Shown one piece after another: positions 10,877 through 23,598 of a DNA stretch of 64,000 nucleotides. The notes below the pieces were generated by a model. That model was not told the origin of the DNA. It ran no database searches and saw only the letters and a program-made list of their open reading frames with translations. The stretch lies in NCBI RefSeq assembly GCF_024166365.1, contig NC_064835.1, positions 65,266,607 through 65,330,606 of the forward strand. The letters run 5' to 3'. The first letter of the stretch is position 1. The number at the start of each line of letters is the position of its first letter. The translations under genes and the position numbers were made by a program. The DNA comes from Elephas maximus indicus. Its lineage: Eukaryota; Chordata; Mammalia; Proboscidea; Elephantidae.

Positions 10877-13800
10877 GTGAGGCCTTGTCCGGCGTGGGCC
10901 CCCAGGGCCACCTCTGCCCGGCAGCCCCTCGAGCCCGCCCCGAGGGTGCCGACTCCCTCACCACCAAACACCTGGTGAATACCTGGTGGACCCACTCACC
11001 GCCCACCCTCGGGGCCCACAGCCCACTGCTGTCCTTAGCTTGTTGGGGGAATGTCAGTGGCCTTGTCACCCTCCACCGTCGTCCAACCACTCGTTTGCGC
11101 GCTGCTGGGATGGTTTCCTCGGCTGCTTAAGCACCTGGACTTGTGCGGGAACCGGGTCTGAGACGCTGGCAGAGGAGGCCCCTGACAACTTCAAAAATGC
11201 CTCCGTTGGCAGGTGTTTTGTAAAAGCTTATCTATCAGGCATAGGAGTTGGATTAAATCTCCTAACACCATGTGCTGGTAGAGTATTTGGGGCATAAGGG
11301 GACCCCCACCCTTATTTCCCCTGTCCTCTACATCTCATCATAAATGCAAATAGGTGGGAGAAGAAGGAAGGCTAGCGGCAGTTCCTTTTTTTTTTTTATT
11401 TTTAAATAAGGAACCCACCACGCCCCGTTATGCCTCCAGGATTCCACTCAATCACTTGTCAGTGAAAGACAGAGACTGTTTCCCGAACAGATGGGGTACA
11501 CGCCATTACTCACCGACTGGAATGGTCCTGTGAGCTGTTGTTTGAACGACATCTGCTGGTAGCTTTTAGTATCTTTAAGCTCGGTCCCAAACTAGGTTGT
11601 TTTCTCCTTTCAGGTGTTTGCAGAGGTGGATCCCAGAGAGCGAAGGGTGAGCTAGTGGAAGAGTGGGGGAGCGCACTCTTCGGCCTGGAACTTGGAGCAG
11701 TTCCTCTGAGGGCTGTTCTAAACACCCCAGGTCCTTTAGAAATGTAGCACGTGAGTCGACTAGGAGCTTGTGTTAGGGTTAACGTGTGAGGAGAACGGAG
11801 GGAGAGTAGAAGACTTAGGGGAAAATTAGGAAAACTGCAAGAGTGAGAAGCGTGCTCTTACTAGGCAGTAGAGCCTTTATCAATATAATCCTGTGATTTG
11901 TTTGGTGGCCCTAAAATGAGATTCTGATCCAATAGTTTGTGCTTTAAGTGGGTTTTCCCACCAGGAAAGAATTGCCTTCTGCAGAGAATTGGTCCTGGTT
12001 TTGTCTACTATTTTAAAGCTATTGACCTTTATTGTTCTCCTTTATAATGATAAAACTAATCCACCTGGAAAACATAGAATGACTAAAGAGAGATATAACT
12101 ATCATAAACATTTTTTATGTATAACTTCCCAGTCTTTTTTTTCCTAGTGTATGCGTGCGTATATTACTTTACAAACCTGTGATCATCCGGTACATCTTTA
12201 TCATTTTTTTTATTTCACGTTGTCAAAAACATTTTCTCATGTTAAGTATTTTTTTCAAAGAACAAGGAGCCCTGATGGCGCAGTGGTTAAAGCGCTTGGC
12301 AGCTAACCAAAAAGTTGGTGGTTCAAAACCCACCAGCTGCTCCATGGCAGAAAGATGTGGCAGCTGCTTCCATAAAGATTACAGCCTTGGGAACCCTGTT
12401 GGGCAGTTCTACCCTGTCTTATAAGGTTGCTATAAGTTGGAATTGATGTGACAGCAATGAGTTTTGGGTTTCAAAGAGCAACAATTAACTGAAGTCTGTC
12501 ATCTAGATGAAACATAATTTATCCAGTCTCCTGTTGTTGGGCACGTACACTGTTCGCAGCTTTTTTGCTGGTACATAAACCTATGTGCATATCTTGACAA
12601 TTGCTTTGGAATAAAATGCTGGGAATTACTGGGATGTAGGAAATATACAAGGTCCCTAGGTGACACAAATGGCTGGTGGTTCAAGATCATTCAGTGGTAC
12701 TGTGAAAGAAAAGGCCTGGCAATTTTCTCCTGTAAAGATTAGAAAAAAAAAGATTACAGCCCAAATAAGCCCTATGGAGCAGTTCTACTCTGCAACACAT
12801 GGGGTCACCATGAGCTGGCATCCACTCACAGGCAACTGCCACCAACAGCAAACAACGGAACATACACAATCTTTTGATTTTTGATACAAATTGCCCAATT
12901 ACTTTCTAGAAAGGTGTGCCAATTTTTATCCATCTTATAGGTGATCAGAATCGACTTGTTGGCAATGGGTTTTTTGGTTTTTACAGCCTATAGGACTGTT
13001 TCCTTTTTCATGCTCTTCCCAATGCAGGGTGTGATTAACAAAACAAAAATGTTGCCAGCTTGGCAGATGAAAAATTGAGTCTAATTCCTGTTTTCATTTA
13101 TGTTTCTTTGATTGTTAAAATTTTAAGCATTTTCATCCATGTGTTGGTCATTGTGTCCTCCTGTGAATTGGCTGACTATGTCCATTTTCCACTTTGCTCT
13201 GGGGCTGGAGGGAGCTCTCATTATAAGTGAGTCTGTTGGCTTTATGGTGCAGTGGGGATCAGTTCTTCTAGAGCCTGTACCCCTATGGGGAGGGTCACCA
13301 GAGCTAAAGGCCTTCAGAACTTGGGGGTCAGACCCTGGAGAATGGGGTGCTGACGGCCCAGGGCCTCTGGCCTGTTTGACAAACAAAAAACATGAGAAGT
13401 CGCCCTCTACCTTTCAAGTCTCGCCAACGTGTTGACTCTTTGGACTCTAATACTTGACTGCATATCATTAACTCAGCTAGGAAAGAGATCGAAGGGTTTA
13501 TGGCACAGTGCTTGAGCAGACAAGTGTTTGTACATTTTTTCATCATCATCATCAGTAGCACTTATTGAGGACTTCTGTGTGTCAGGGTGAAGTGTTTTGT
13601 GTGTCCATTGCACCACTTAATCACCACAAAGCTACAAGATGGGTATTTCCCACTTTGCAGATGAACAAACTGAAGCTTAGCGATATTTAGTATCCCACAC
13701 ACTCTTGTAAAGCTAACAAATGGTGGAAACCAAAAACCAAACCCATTGCCGTCAAGTGGGTTTTGACTCATAGTGACCCTATAGGGCAGAGTAGAACTGC

Positions 13801-16800
13801 CCCATAGAGTTTCCAAGGAGCACCTGGTAGGTTTGAACTGCCAACCTTTTGGCTGGCAGCCGTAGCAATTAACCTCTACGTCACCGGGGTTTCCAGCAGA
13901 TGGTGGAGCAGGGTTTTAACCCTGGGTGTAGTTGATGCAGAGCTATTAACCACTACTTTTTTTCCCTATTGCTGCTACATTACAATGCAGTAAGTAATCT
14001 CTCAAAGGAGGAGGAGGGGAGGTCAGTGCCAATGTGGGTAAACCTTCCAGCCCAACCACCGACTGTGCCAAGCTTATGCCACCCCTTCTTCATTGCCATG
14101 AACTGCTCTGCCAGTGGAAGGACAACTCTTTGTGTATGCTGTTTAGATTCGCCACCTAGATAAAAGAAACATGCCTTCACAACCCCTTCTGTGGTTTGAG
14201 GGGATATCCATATAAATTAGCTTTTCTTTGTGTCATTGTGCCTTTTTGTTTTCTAGATAAAAAACCTCAATCATGGCTTTGCCAAACTGAAGGCACTTGT
14301 GCCCTTTCTTCCACAAAGCAGGAAACCTAGCAAAGTCGATATCCTTAAAGGTGCAACTGAGTACATACAAGTTCTCAGTGATGTTTTGGAAGAAACCAAA
14401 GACTCTGAGGTAAAGGTTTAAGAATTTCAAACAATAGTCACAATTTATTGAGCCTTTCTATGTACCAGGCACTTGACAAACAATTTACATGTACTTTCCA
14501 GTTAGTGTTTATAATGACCCTGAGCTATTTATGATCCCCATTTTATTTATAGAGGATGAAAGCAAAATAGAGTTAAAGACCACACACAGCTAAGGTGTCA
14601 GTGTTGGGGTTTGAATCCAGGTCTGTATGAGCTTTGGAGTCAAGTTCCTAACCATCTATACGCTTCTGAGCAAACAAGTTCAGGGACACCTAGACCCTAA
14701 CTGCTGAATCTTTAATAGGATTCTGACAGGTGAGGCATGAGGGGAGGCTTCTCTAAAATGCTCTGTGGTGGTTGTTGCCCTTTAATAGGGCACACATCAG
14801 ACAGGACACAGAAAGGAAGAGGTGTTTCTTTCTCTAAGGGGCCCACCCATAAGCCCTCCCTGGGGAATCACTTCTGCTGGAGAGCTCAGCCAGAGGCCTG
14901 ATAATACCAGTCTCACAGGAATTTGTGACCATTCAGGTGAACAATGTAAATGAACCTGCCTTGCAAACTGAGGGACCATAGTAACACCACTGTTGCAGGG
15001 GGAGGGTTAGTCCATTCGGCAGTGGAAGGTGCATGCTGGCGTTTTATGGAGAAGTAAACATCGAAGGCATGAAAATGGATCAATCACCAGGGGAGATAAG
15101 ATGTAAAGAGACAAGAGTAGGGGCCTTAGAAGTGAGTCCTCTGGGACACCTGTTGGCAAGAGGAAGAAGGTGCCATCAGAGAGAAGCTGGAAGGAAGGAG
15201 TAAGATGGGGTCATAACGCCACAGAGGGGGGTCCTGAGAAACCAAGGGTGGGAAGTATCGTGAGAAGCTACAGAGAGACCAAGGAAGGCCAGGGGGAGGC
15301 AACTAGATCTAGCACTTGAAAGCTAGAAGTCAACTTGTAGGGGTTAGAGGGAGCATTATTAAGATTTGGAGTCAAATAGAGGGAATTGGCAAACTTCAAG
15401 CCCATTCAACTTGGAAGTCTGAGAAATGAGAAAGGGATCGAAAGAATGGAAGAAAGGGAAGCCGTTAGATCAAAAGAAGTAGTGATGTGATCGCGTTTAA
15501 GGACCGAAGAGAAGGGAAGATAGAAAAGGAGCAGAATCATTCTGGGAACCTAGGACAGACTGAGCCAGGTATATGGTGGTGCTAATGAATTGTTTTTTTG
15601 TTCTACTTGTCCAATAGTCCTAGTCAGGAGTCTGCTGGGTGAGTACATCCTGCAAAGGTGGACGGATTGTTCTAGTGGCCAAATTAGACAGTTGCGTTGT
15701 GGCATGGGCACGTGCAGGTGGCTGCCTTAGTTTTTCCTTGCCTGTTAATTGTGTAACAGAAGTACTTTTTCCTGTTCCGCATTCATTATAAAATGCAGGA
15801 TCTGTTCCATGCCATAGTCCTTTTAATGCTGACCCCTGCAGAACATTTTAAGGTTAAGGTCTATTTAACAATACTCTTCACTCCATAATAACTTAAACTT
15901 TGCCTTTATCACTTAAATGAAACTTCATCAGTTAAAACTTAGAAGTATATTTTAAATCTTAATCCTCTGACTGTCATACTGTCTGGCAAATACGGTTTCT
16001 AGAAACAAGATACAGATGATCAGAACTACAGCAACAACACTTCTGAGCCACATGTGTCCTTGGTTAGAGAGCTATCGAGAAACATCACCCAACATACCAA
16101 CTGTGCCATAGGCTTGAAGAAAGAGGAGGAAGGGCCCTGGGCAGATGGTGGCAGTGGTGAGTGGACCTACACTTGTCACCAGAGTATGATGTCTACAACT
16201 GGAGTTGTTATCTCCCCCATCAGGAGTTCGGTAAAGTATTCTTTCTTAACTATCCACAATGATGTCAAAAAAAACTCAGAATGTATACCTCGAGGCATGG
16301 CATCTCCATGCTAAAACATGATTAGAACAAGATAATTTTTTTTGACAGCACCTCTCTGGGGAAGGTGTGGCTTGCTAGTCTGGAAATCTATTATTTCTGT
16401 TATTATGTTTCCAAATTAGTTGGCACGATGTTCAAGTGGAGGGAAAACTTCCTCAGAATCACCCCCCACAGACTTGAGTTTATATTTTAATGACTCTAAT
16501 TAATACATTCTAAGATTTTCTGGACTTCTGTGGTGATAATTAAAAAAAAAAAAAAAGTAGCTGGCCATACATAAAGATACATGATGGCAGTGGTTGTTCT
16601 GGCTGTTGGCAGACAGCGTTGTTACTTATTTTCTCAATAATAACAAAGGAGTTTATTGTAGCAGCTCTTATTATTTTGCTAAACTGACAAGGCACCTGGA
16701 AGAGCAACATGGTTCTCTAAAGCTAGAAGGTTGGACTTTGTTGCCCTCACTATGGCTCAGTGTTACACAAATGAGACCCTGCAACATGATGGCTATTGAA

Positions 16801-19800
16801 ACAAGAAAGGTTTGTAGGAATGGGGAACCAAGTGAATTTAACAAGCAGATTATGTAAGGGGGAGGAGAACCCTGTGGAGCCATAAATGATGGATGGTGGG
16901 AAGAGATTTAGAATAATAGTGTTGCCTGGTGAAAAACCCAGGTTTTGCTTGGCGTGACTTGTTACAGCCAATAAACAAGAGGCCGAGGTGGGAGATCAGA
17001 AAGACATCTTTTATTTCATTGTACAAGGAAAGGAACAATCTGAGGCTATTGCCTTCAAGACTGCTCACAGGCATCTTGGGGAGGTGGGCTTTTACAGAGA
17101 GCAGACAAGGAAATGCAAATTCATCACGAATATTCAGGATTGACCTTCATGCAGGTGCTCAGAGCTTGGGGATGATTATGCATTTTCTTTAGACAAGGGT
17201 TCGATCCCCAAGATGGAGGAAGAATTTGATTTTCTTTCATTAGGATGTAAAGTCTGTATTCAGAGGTGGGTTGAGACCATCTATGGCCCATTCTGTGGTT
17301 ATCTTGTCAAGGACGATTTTAGAAGAACGTGCAGCTGTTTTGGCTCTGTGTAGGAGGGTAAACCAGAGCAGGTGTCTCTCAGAAGGGTTGTACTCGGAGC
17401 CTGCCTGCCTCAGTAGCTTGGGTGTAAGCTCTGGGCTGGGAGCAGACTACGGAGGTTCAAACCAAACTTGCTAGCCGTATGACCTTGGGTGAGCTACTTA
17501 ATCTCTCTGATCATCAATTTCCCCATCTATAAAATGGGAATGATAATTATACCTACCTCACACATAAGATGTCTGTGAGTTTCAAATGACGTCTTGTCAG
17601 TAAATTGTCTAACACAGTACCTGGCATGTCAATGTTCCATTGGAACAACAACAACAACAAAAAAAAACCTGTTGCCATCAGGTTGGTTCTGACTCATAGC
17701 AACCCTTTAGGGCAGAGTAGAACTGCCCCATACAGTTCCCAAGGAGTGCTTGGTAGATTCGAACTGCTGACCTTTTGGTTAGCAGCTGTAGGGGAACAGG
17801 TATTATTAAATTTGCTTGACTCACCATGAGAAATCAATATTGATTAGCGAGCAATCAATAATAAGCCATAGATACTTCAGCTCTGCTTATAGCAATTGCT
17901 TTGGATTTTCTCACTTGGCTTCCACCAAAGCTCCACTCCAGCTTGAGATCTTTAGGCTTCCTGCTGGGTGGCCAGCCTTGGCTCTCATTTCTGATTTTGA
18001 TAACTGTTTTCTAAGGATCCTGCTATGCTCAGTCTAGATTGTCACATTCTGGCCATTTGGGACATAAACCTTTCCTAGCCAGTTAGCCCTTGTTTTTGTT
18101 GTGTGCCACTGAGTCGATTCTGACTCGTAGCAAACCTCTAGGACAGAGTAGAGCTGCCACATAGGGTTTCCAAGAAACAGCTGGTAGATTCAAACTACTG
18201 ACCTTTTGGTTAGCAGCCTGAGCTCCTAACCACTCGCCACCAGGGGTCCAGTCAGCCCTTAAAAGCCAAACCCAGTGCCATCGAGTCAATTCCGACTCAT
18301 AGTGACCCTAGAGGACAGAGTAGAATTGCCCCATAGAGTTTCCAAGGAGCGCCTGGCGGATTCGAACTGCTGACCGTTTGGTTAGCAGCCATAGCACTTA
18401 ACCATGTCGCCACCAGAGGTCCAGTCAGCTCTTAGGGGACAGAATTCCTCTTGCTAGTACATAAGCTGGACCCCTGGTGTTGCTATGAGCCAGAATCAAC
18501 TTGACAACAGGCTAGTACATTAGCTGACATGACTCTATATCAGCTCTGAGCACACAGAAAGAGTGAAGAAATGACCCAAGATGAACCTTGAGCTTGGCTG
18601 TGTGAGTTAATAACAATAATGCTTCTACAAATGTTGGTTTTCATATGTACTAGATATTAAGGTAAGGATCTTATTGCATTTAGTCCTCACCAATCCTTAC
18701 CAATCCTATAGCAACGTTTGTGAGGGTGGCGCAGGACTAGGCAGTACTTCGTTCTGTTGCTCGTGGGGCTGCTGGGAGTCGTAACTGACTCGACGGCACC
18801 TAACAACCACCACAAAATCCTTATCAGGTCGGTATTACCATTTCTTTCTTGTGGTGAGCAACGAGGCTATACCTTCTTGCCAGTCCTGTAGGGCCTGGGT
18901 TGGGTGAGGAACCTAAGCAGTAGCCCAGCAGGCCTGCTCTCTGCAACAGCAGCCAGGATGTCCTGGGGGTCCTTGTTTCCAGGGATAATCAACCCTGAGA
19001 ATAGGCCATCTGTAGTAAAGCAATTTAAATGAGGACTAACAGTTTTAAGTAAAAAATGAAAGTTCTGAGTGGAATTGTCTTTTAAAAAAGAGGGAACAAG
19101 ACACACTCAATTTTTAATCTTTTATCTAACCAAGTTTAAGTGATTAATTGGTAGAGTATGCTAATTCTGGGAATGAACAAAGACTGGATCTAGTATTTGA
19201 GATTTCTGTACGAGTCTGTAACTCTGTCAAGCATCCTTGACCTCATGCTTGTCTTCCAAGACCTGACGGTAAGAGCGCAGGGATTTTCCTCAGTTTTGTC
19301 AAGGGTTTCTTAGCCTCCTACATTTAAATAATTCTTTTTTAAAATGAAAAATTTATTCTGAAACAATAATAAACCTATAAAAAAGTTGCGAGTACAGAAC
19401 AAAGAACTTTTTTCCTGAACCATTCGAGAGTGAGTTGTCAATCTGATACCCCCTCACCCTTAATTTTGTGTATATTTCCAATAAACAAGGGCATTCTCCT
19501 ACATAACTGCAATATAACCATCAAAATCAGGAAATTAACATTGTTGCCTTATGGCCATCTAGTCCTCAGGCCCTGTTCAAGCTCCACCCATTGTCTCAAT
19601 AATGTCGTTTATAGCAGAAGGGTCCAGTTGAGAATTATGAGTTGTATTTAGTTAAGTCTTTTTAGTCTCCTTCAGTCTGGAACAGTTTCTCAGTCTTTTC
19701 CTTAGCTTTAATGACCTTGACACTTTTTGGCAATTGCAGGTCAGTTATTTTGTAGAATGTTTCTTGATTTGAGTTCATCTGTTTCCTCCCAGTTAGATTC

Positions 19801-22800
19801 AGTTATGCACCTTTGGCAAGGATATCATAGACATGATGCTATTTCTACTCATTTCATCCTATCAGGTGATCACAATTATGGTTTGCCCCAATTACTAACA
19901 ATATTCTTTTGATCAAAGTGGTGATTTCCAGGTTTCTCTACTTTAATCTTTTTTTTCTTTTGTAATTAATATGTATTTTGGTAGGAGGTACTTTGAAACT
20001 ATCTAAATATCCCATACTCATCATACATTTTATTATTTATTTAACTTTTTATTTTGAAATAATTATAGATTTACAGAAAGTTGCAAAGGTGGTACAGAGA
20101 GGTCCCATGTACCCTTCACCCAGCTTCCCTCAATGATTGCATCTTCCATAACTAAAATATCAAAACCACACAATTGTGTGAATAGTTCCATGTCATTGTA
20201 TCACACATGTAGATTCATATAACCACCACCGCAGTCAAGATACAGAGCTATTCCATCACCACAAAGATCTCCCTGGTGCTACCCTTTCTGATTACACTCA
20301 CCCTCTTCCCTGACCCCTCCACCCTACCTAACCCCTGGCAATCCCTTCTCCATCTCTATAATTTTGTCACTTCAAGAATGTTATATAAATGGAATCACAA
20401 AATATGTGACCTTTTGAGATTGGCTTGTTTTTACCAAGCCTGATGCCCTTGAGGTCATCCAAGTTGTTGTATCAATAGTTTGTTCCTTTTTATTGCTGAA
20501 TACTATTCCATGGCATGAATGTACCATAGTTTGTTGAACCATTTACTTATTGCAGAACACTTCGATTGTTTTTATATTCATTTATTGTTTAATATTAGTG
20601 TGGATTTGTGGTTTTCTATTTAATTCAGTAGATAATTATATCATCATATAATGTATTATTATTTATTTTGTTGCTCAAATTGTCCTCGGAGTGGTCAGTG
20701 AAAGCCCCTTCAGACTGGCAACCATTCTGTTTGACACATCGCTATCATTCTTTGACCACTTTATTTCTGACATAAGACATTTCAGGTTCATCTTGTACTT
20801 TCACAGCCCTAGTTCTGGAATCAGCCGTTTTGTCCAAGGACTTCCCCTGTACAGAGCCATTTCCCATCTCTGCTGCCATCTCCTCCCTGCATGGCTGTTC
20901 TTCTCACCCCTCTTGGGCCCTAATGCCAATGATATCTTGCCCCTCCACAAGAACACCTTTGTTGTCTATGGACATTCCACGCCAGGCCACCCTCCTTACC
21001 CTGCTCAGAGTCTGGCTTATGGACACTTGTCTGACTGCTTGGGCTTCTCCACCCCACACTGGACTGCGTGTCCACATAGATACCCTTCTTTCCTGGTTTG
21101 GGCTCTGATTCCCCATGCTAGATCACGCTTCCGTGAAGGTACCTTTCTTACCTTAATTGGCTTCTAACACTTCGCACTAGGCACGCTCCTGGGTGGACAC
21201 CCCTACCCTATCCCGCTCAGGCTCTGACATCCTATGCTGGGCCACCTCCATGTGCTAATGCAGTCCTCACCCTGGTTGGGCTCCGATACATTTCTCTGGG
21301 CCACCAGGGCCTCCCCTGGCCTTACTGTGACCCGATTAACAGTGTTAGAACTGATTTGTTCAGGAAGGAGAAGGGGAAATTGTTTTTTCTTTGAAGTGCC
21401 TAGCATGTAACTATCTTTCTGGCTAGTTTTCTCTTTAACAGGTTTAATGCTGAGATCTGTATTTGTGTATGTAATTTTTTTTTTTGAGCTATTATTCACT
21501 ATTGCTTTTATCAACTTTATAAAGCTTGTGTTTTACAATCAGGAACCAGGATGGGGTCCAAGAGTCCAAGGAGGTTCTGCTCAGGCTGGCCTTTATTTGA
21601 GAAAAGGATCCTCATAAGGGTCAGCCCAGCTTACCCAAAGGGGTGACTATACAGGGTTCCAGGACCCTGGCCAGATTCCCTAACTGGGGACCTAGTGACA
21701 GCTGACACGGCTCATTGGAGTGAAATACTGTATGAGGAGGGGCTTAGAGCTTGGGAGGCAGGCTATGGCCAACATCAGTTTGTAGAGTGGCCTCCCTTCT
21801 TCCTGTCAGAAGGTCTGGGCAATTGGAATCCTGGTGCTGGCAGGGGTGGGCATTTTGGGGGTGGAGGGATGAGTCAGAACAGGCTGTGCAAGATCAACAA
21901 CATTCCTGGAAGGCAAAATCCCAAATGAAGCACATAAGAATCTGCTGATGGCAGGGATGGAGACTAACTTCTGCGGCCAGAGCAGATTCGCTTGGGAACT
22001 GAATTGGTAAGTCTGTGTGCAGACCGAGAGGGCCATGAGCCACGTGAAGCCACAGCATCGGACCTTGGTAGGGATGGAGACCAATTTCAAGGTCCAGGAG
22101 AGTCTTGTTTCAAATTGGTGGAGTTTCAGGTATAGGTTTTTGCTCTATTGGGGATGGCTATTGCTGGGTGGCAGGGCACTTGCTACCCCACCATTGTTTA
22201 TTCCTTCTGTTTGTCACTCATGGCTGTGGCTCAGGCATTCACATCATGAATTCTGTTCAGAGTTGTCTGTGATGTTGTAGAGGCTGTGTTCCTGGAAAAA
22301 GACTGACCACAGCTTTGGAGTGAGATGCCCAGGGTACTGGGGTCAGAGGGACTTTGGAAAGGGACATGTGGATGAGGATAAGTACCTGTTACAGGGACCT
22401 GAATATGCTGCCATCATACACTTCTAAATTGTGGCATGTCAGAGAGTGTTCTTTGAAAAGAGTTTCTGAGAGAAGCAGGCTCGTGGGTATAAATCTCACT
22501 ACCCCTTCTCCAGTTTGTGGTAATCTGTGTTTGAATTCACTGGGGAAATTTCTCCTGACAGCATTTAAAGCTCTGAAATGAGATAGTTTAAATAATTGCG
22601 AGATTTTCACTTGTTTACTTTGGACACATCTTCAGGAAAGACCAATGGCTAGAAAAGGACATCGTGTTTGGTAAAGCAGAGGGTCAGCAAAAAACGAGGA
22701 AAACTCTCAGTGGGGGGGATTGACACAATAGCTCCAAAAATGGACTCAAACATACCAACCACCATGAAGATGGCACAGGACCTGGGCAACATTTCATTCT

Positions 22801-23559
22801 GTTAAACATACGGTCACCATGAATCTGAACCAACCAGATGGCAACTAACAACAACAATGGCTAATTGGGATGAATTTAGTAGCACCGCGGAAAAGCCCAG
22901 AAGCTTCTTTGTCGTCTGTCTCACATTTCCCACAGGTGGTAGCTCTGTGGGACAGCAACAATTCTACCACAGTAGTGTTGTGGGTCTAGGATTGTGCCTG
23001 TGCCATATCTGGTTGAATTTGACCAGCAAAGTATTTTTAAAAACTGAATTTTCCTTTTGATGGGGCGGGTACTCTCTGGTTTGTCAAGTCCTTACCACCC
23101 TTTAATGCATCAATCATATTAGCATATTTTACCTGTTTGTAATTTTTTTTTTTTTCTTTACAGCCCTAGACTTAAGGGCATTGGGGCTCAGAGGGAAGGC
23201 TGCCCCAGTGATTCATTGGCTCTGGGACTTGTTCGTGTTTTCTAAACTTTAAGGGTTTAGGAACCGGTGCTGGAGGTTCTCTGGAACTTTGGGAAGGTGA
23301 GACATCCAGGGCATGTAGGGTAGGATCAATCTGACTTTGGAGTGATGCCACCTCCAGTGGAGGATTCTCCTGGCTACAGCTCCTGAGGAAGAAATCCAAC
23401 CAGACATCCCACGAAAACGCTTGAGGCTGAATCTGGTCACGTTAGAGGGATGTCAAACATTTGTTTCATTGTGAACATAAGAGGGGAGAGATTCCTTTGG
23501 TTGGAACCCCGGTTTTTCTAGGAGGACAAAAGGTTTAATTGATCGTAGAAGTGGGTTTA

Positions 23560-23598
<39 letters not shown>

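Larger units (their letters stand above)
10877..14256 (+). other. FIGLA: FIGLA intron 1
   Basis: 3.4 kb, GT-AG. The first 110 bases remain CpG-rich. Bases 11000-12250 hold no recognised repeat apart from a T-run at 11388-11398; the rest carries AfroSINE and L2 copies listed separately. Confidence 0.8.

Noticed and set aside
20691-21167. 158-codon open frame with repeating motifs
   Set aside because: Entirely within an antisense L1 3' UTR and its degenerate tandem repeat.
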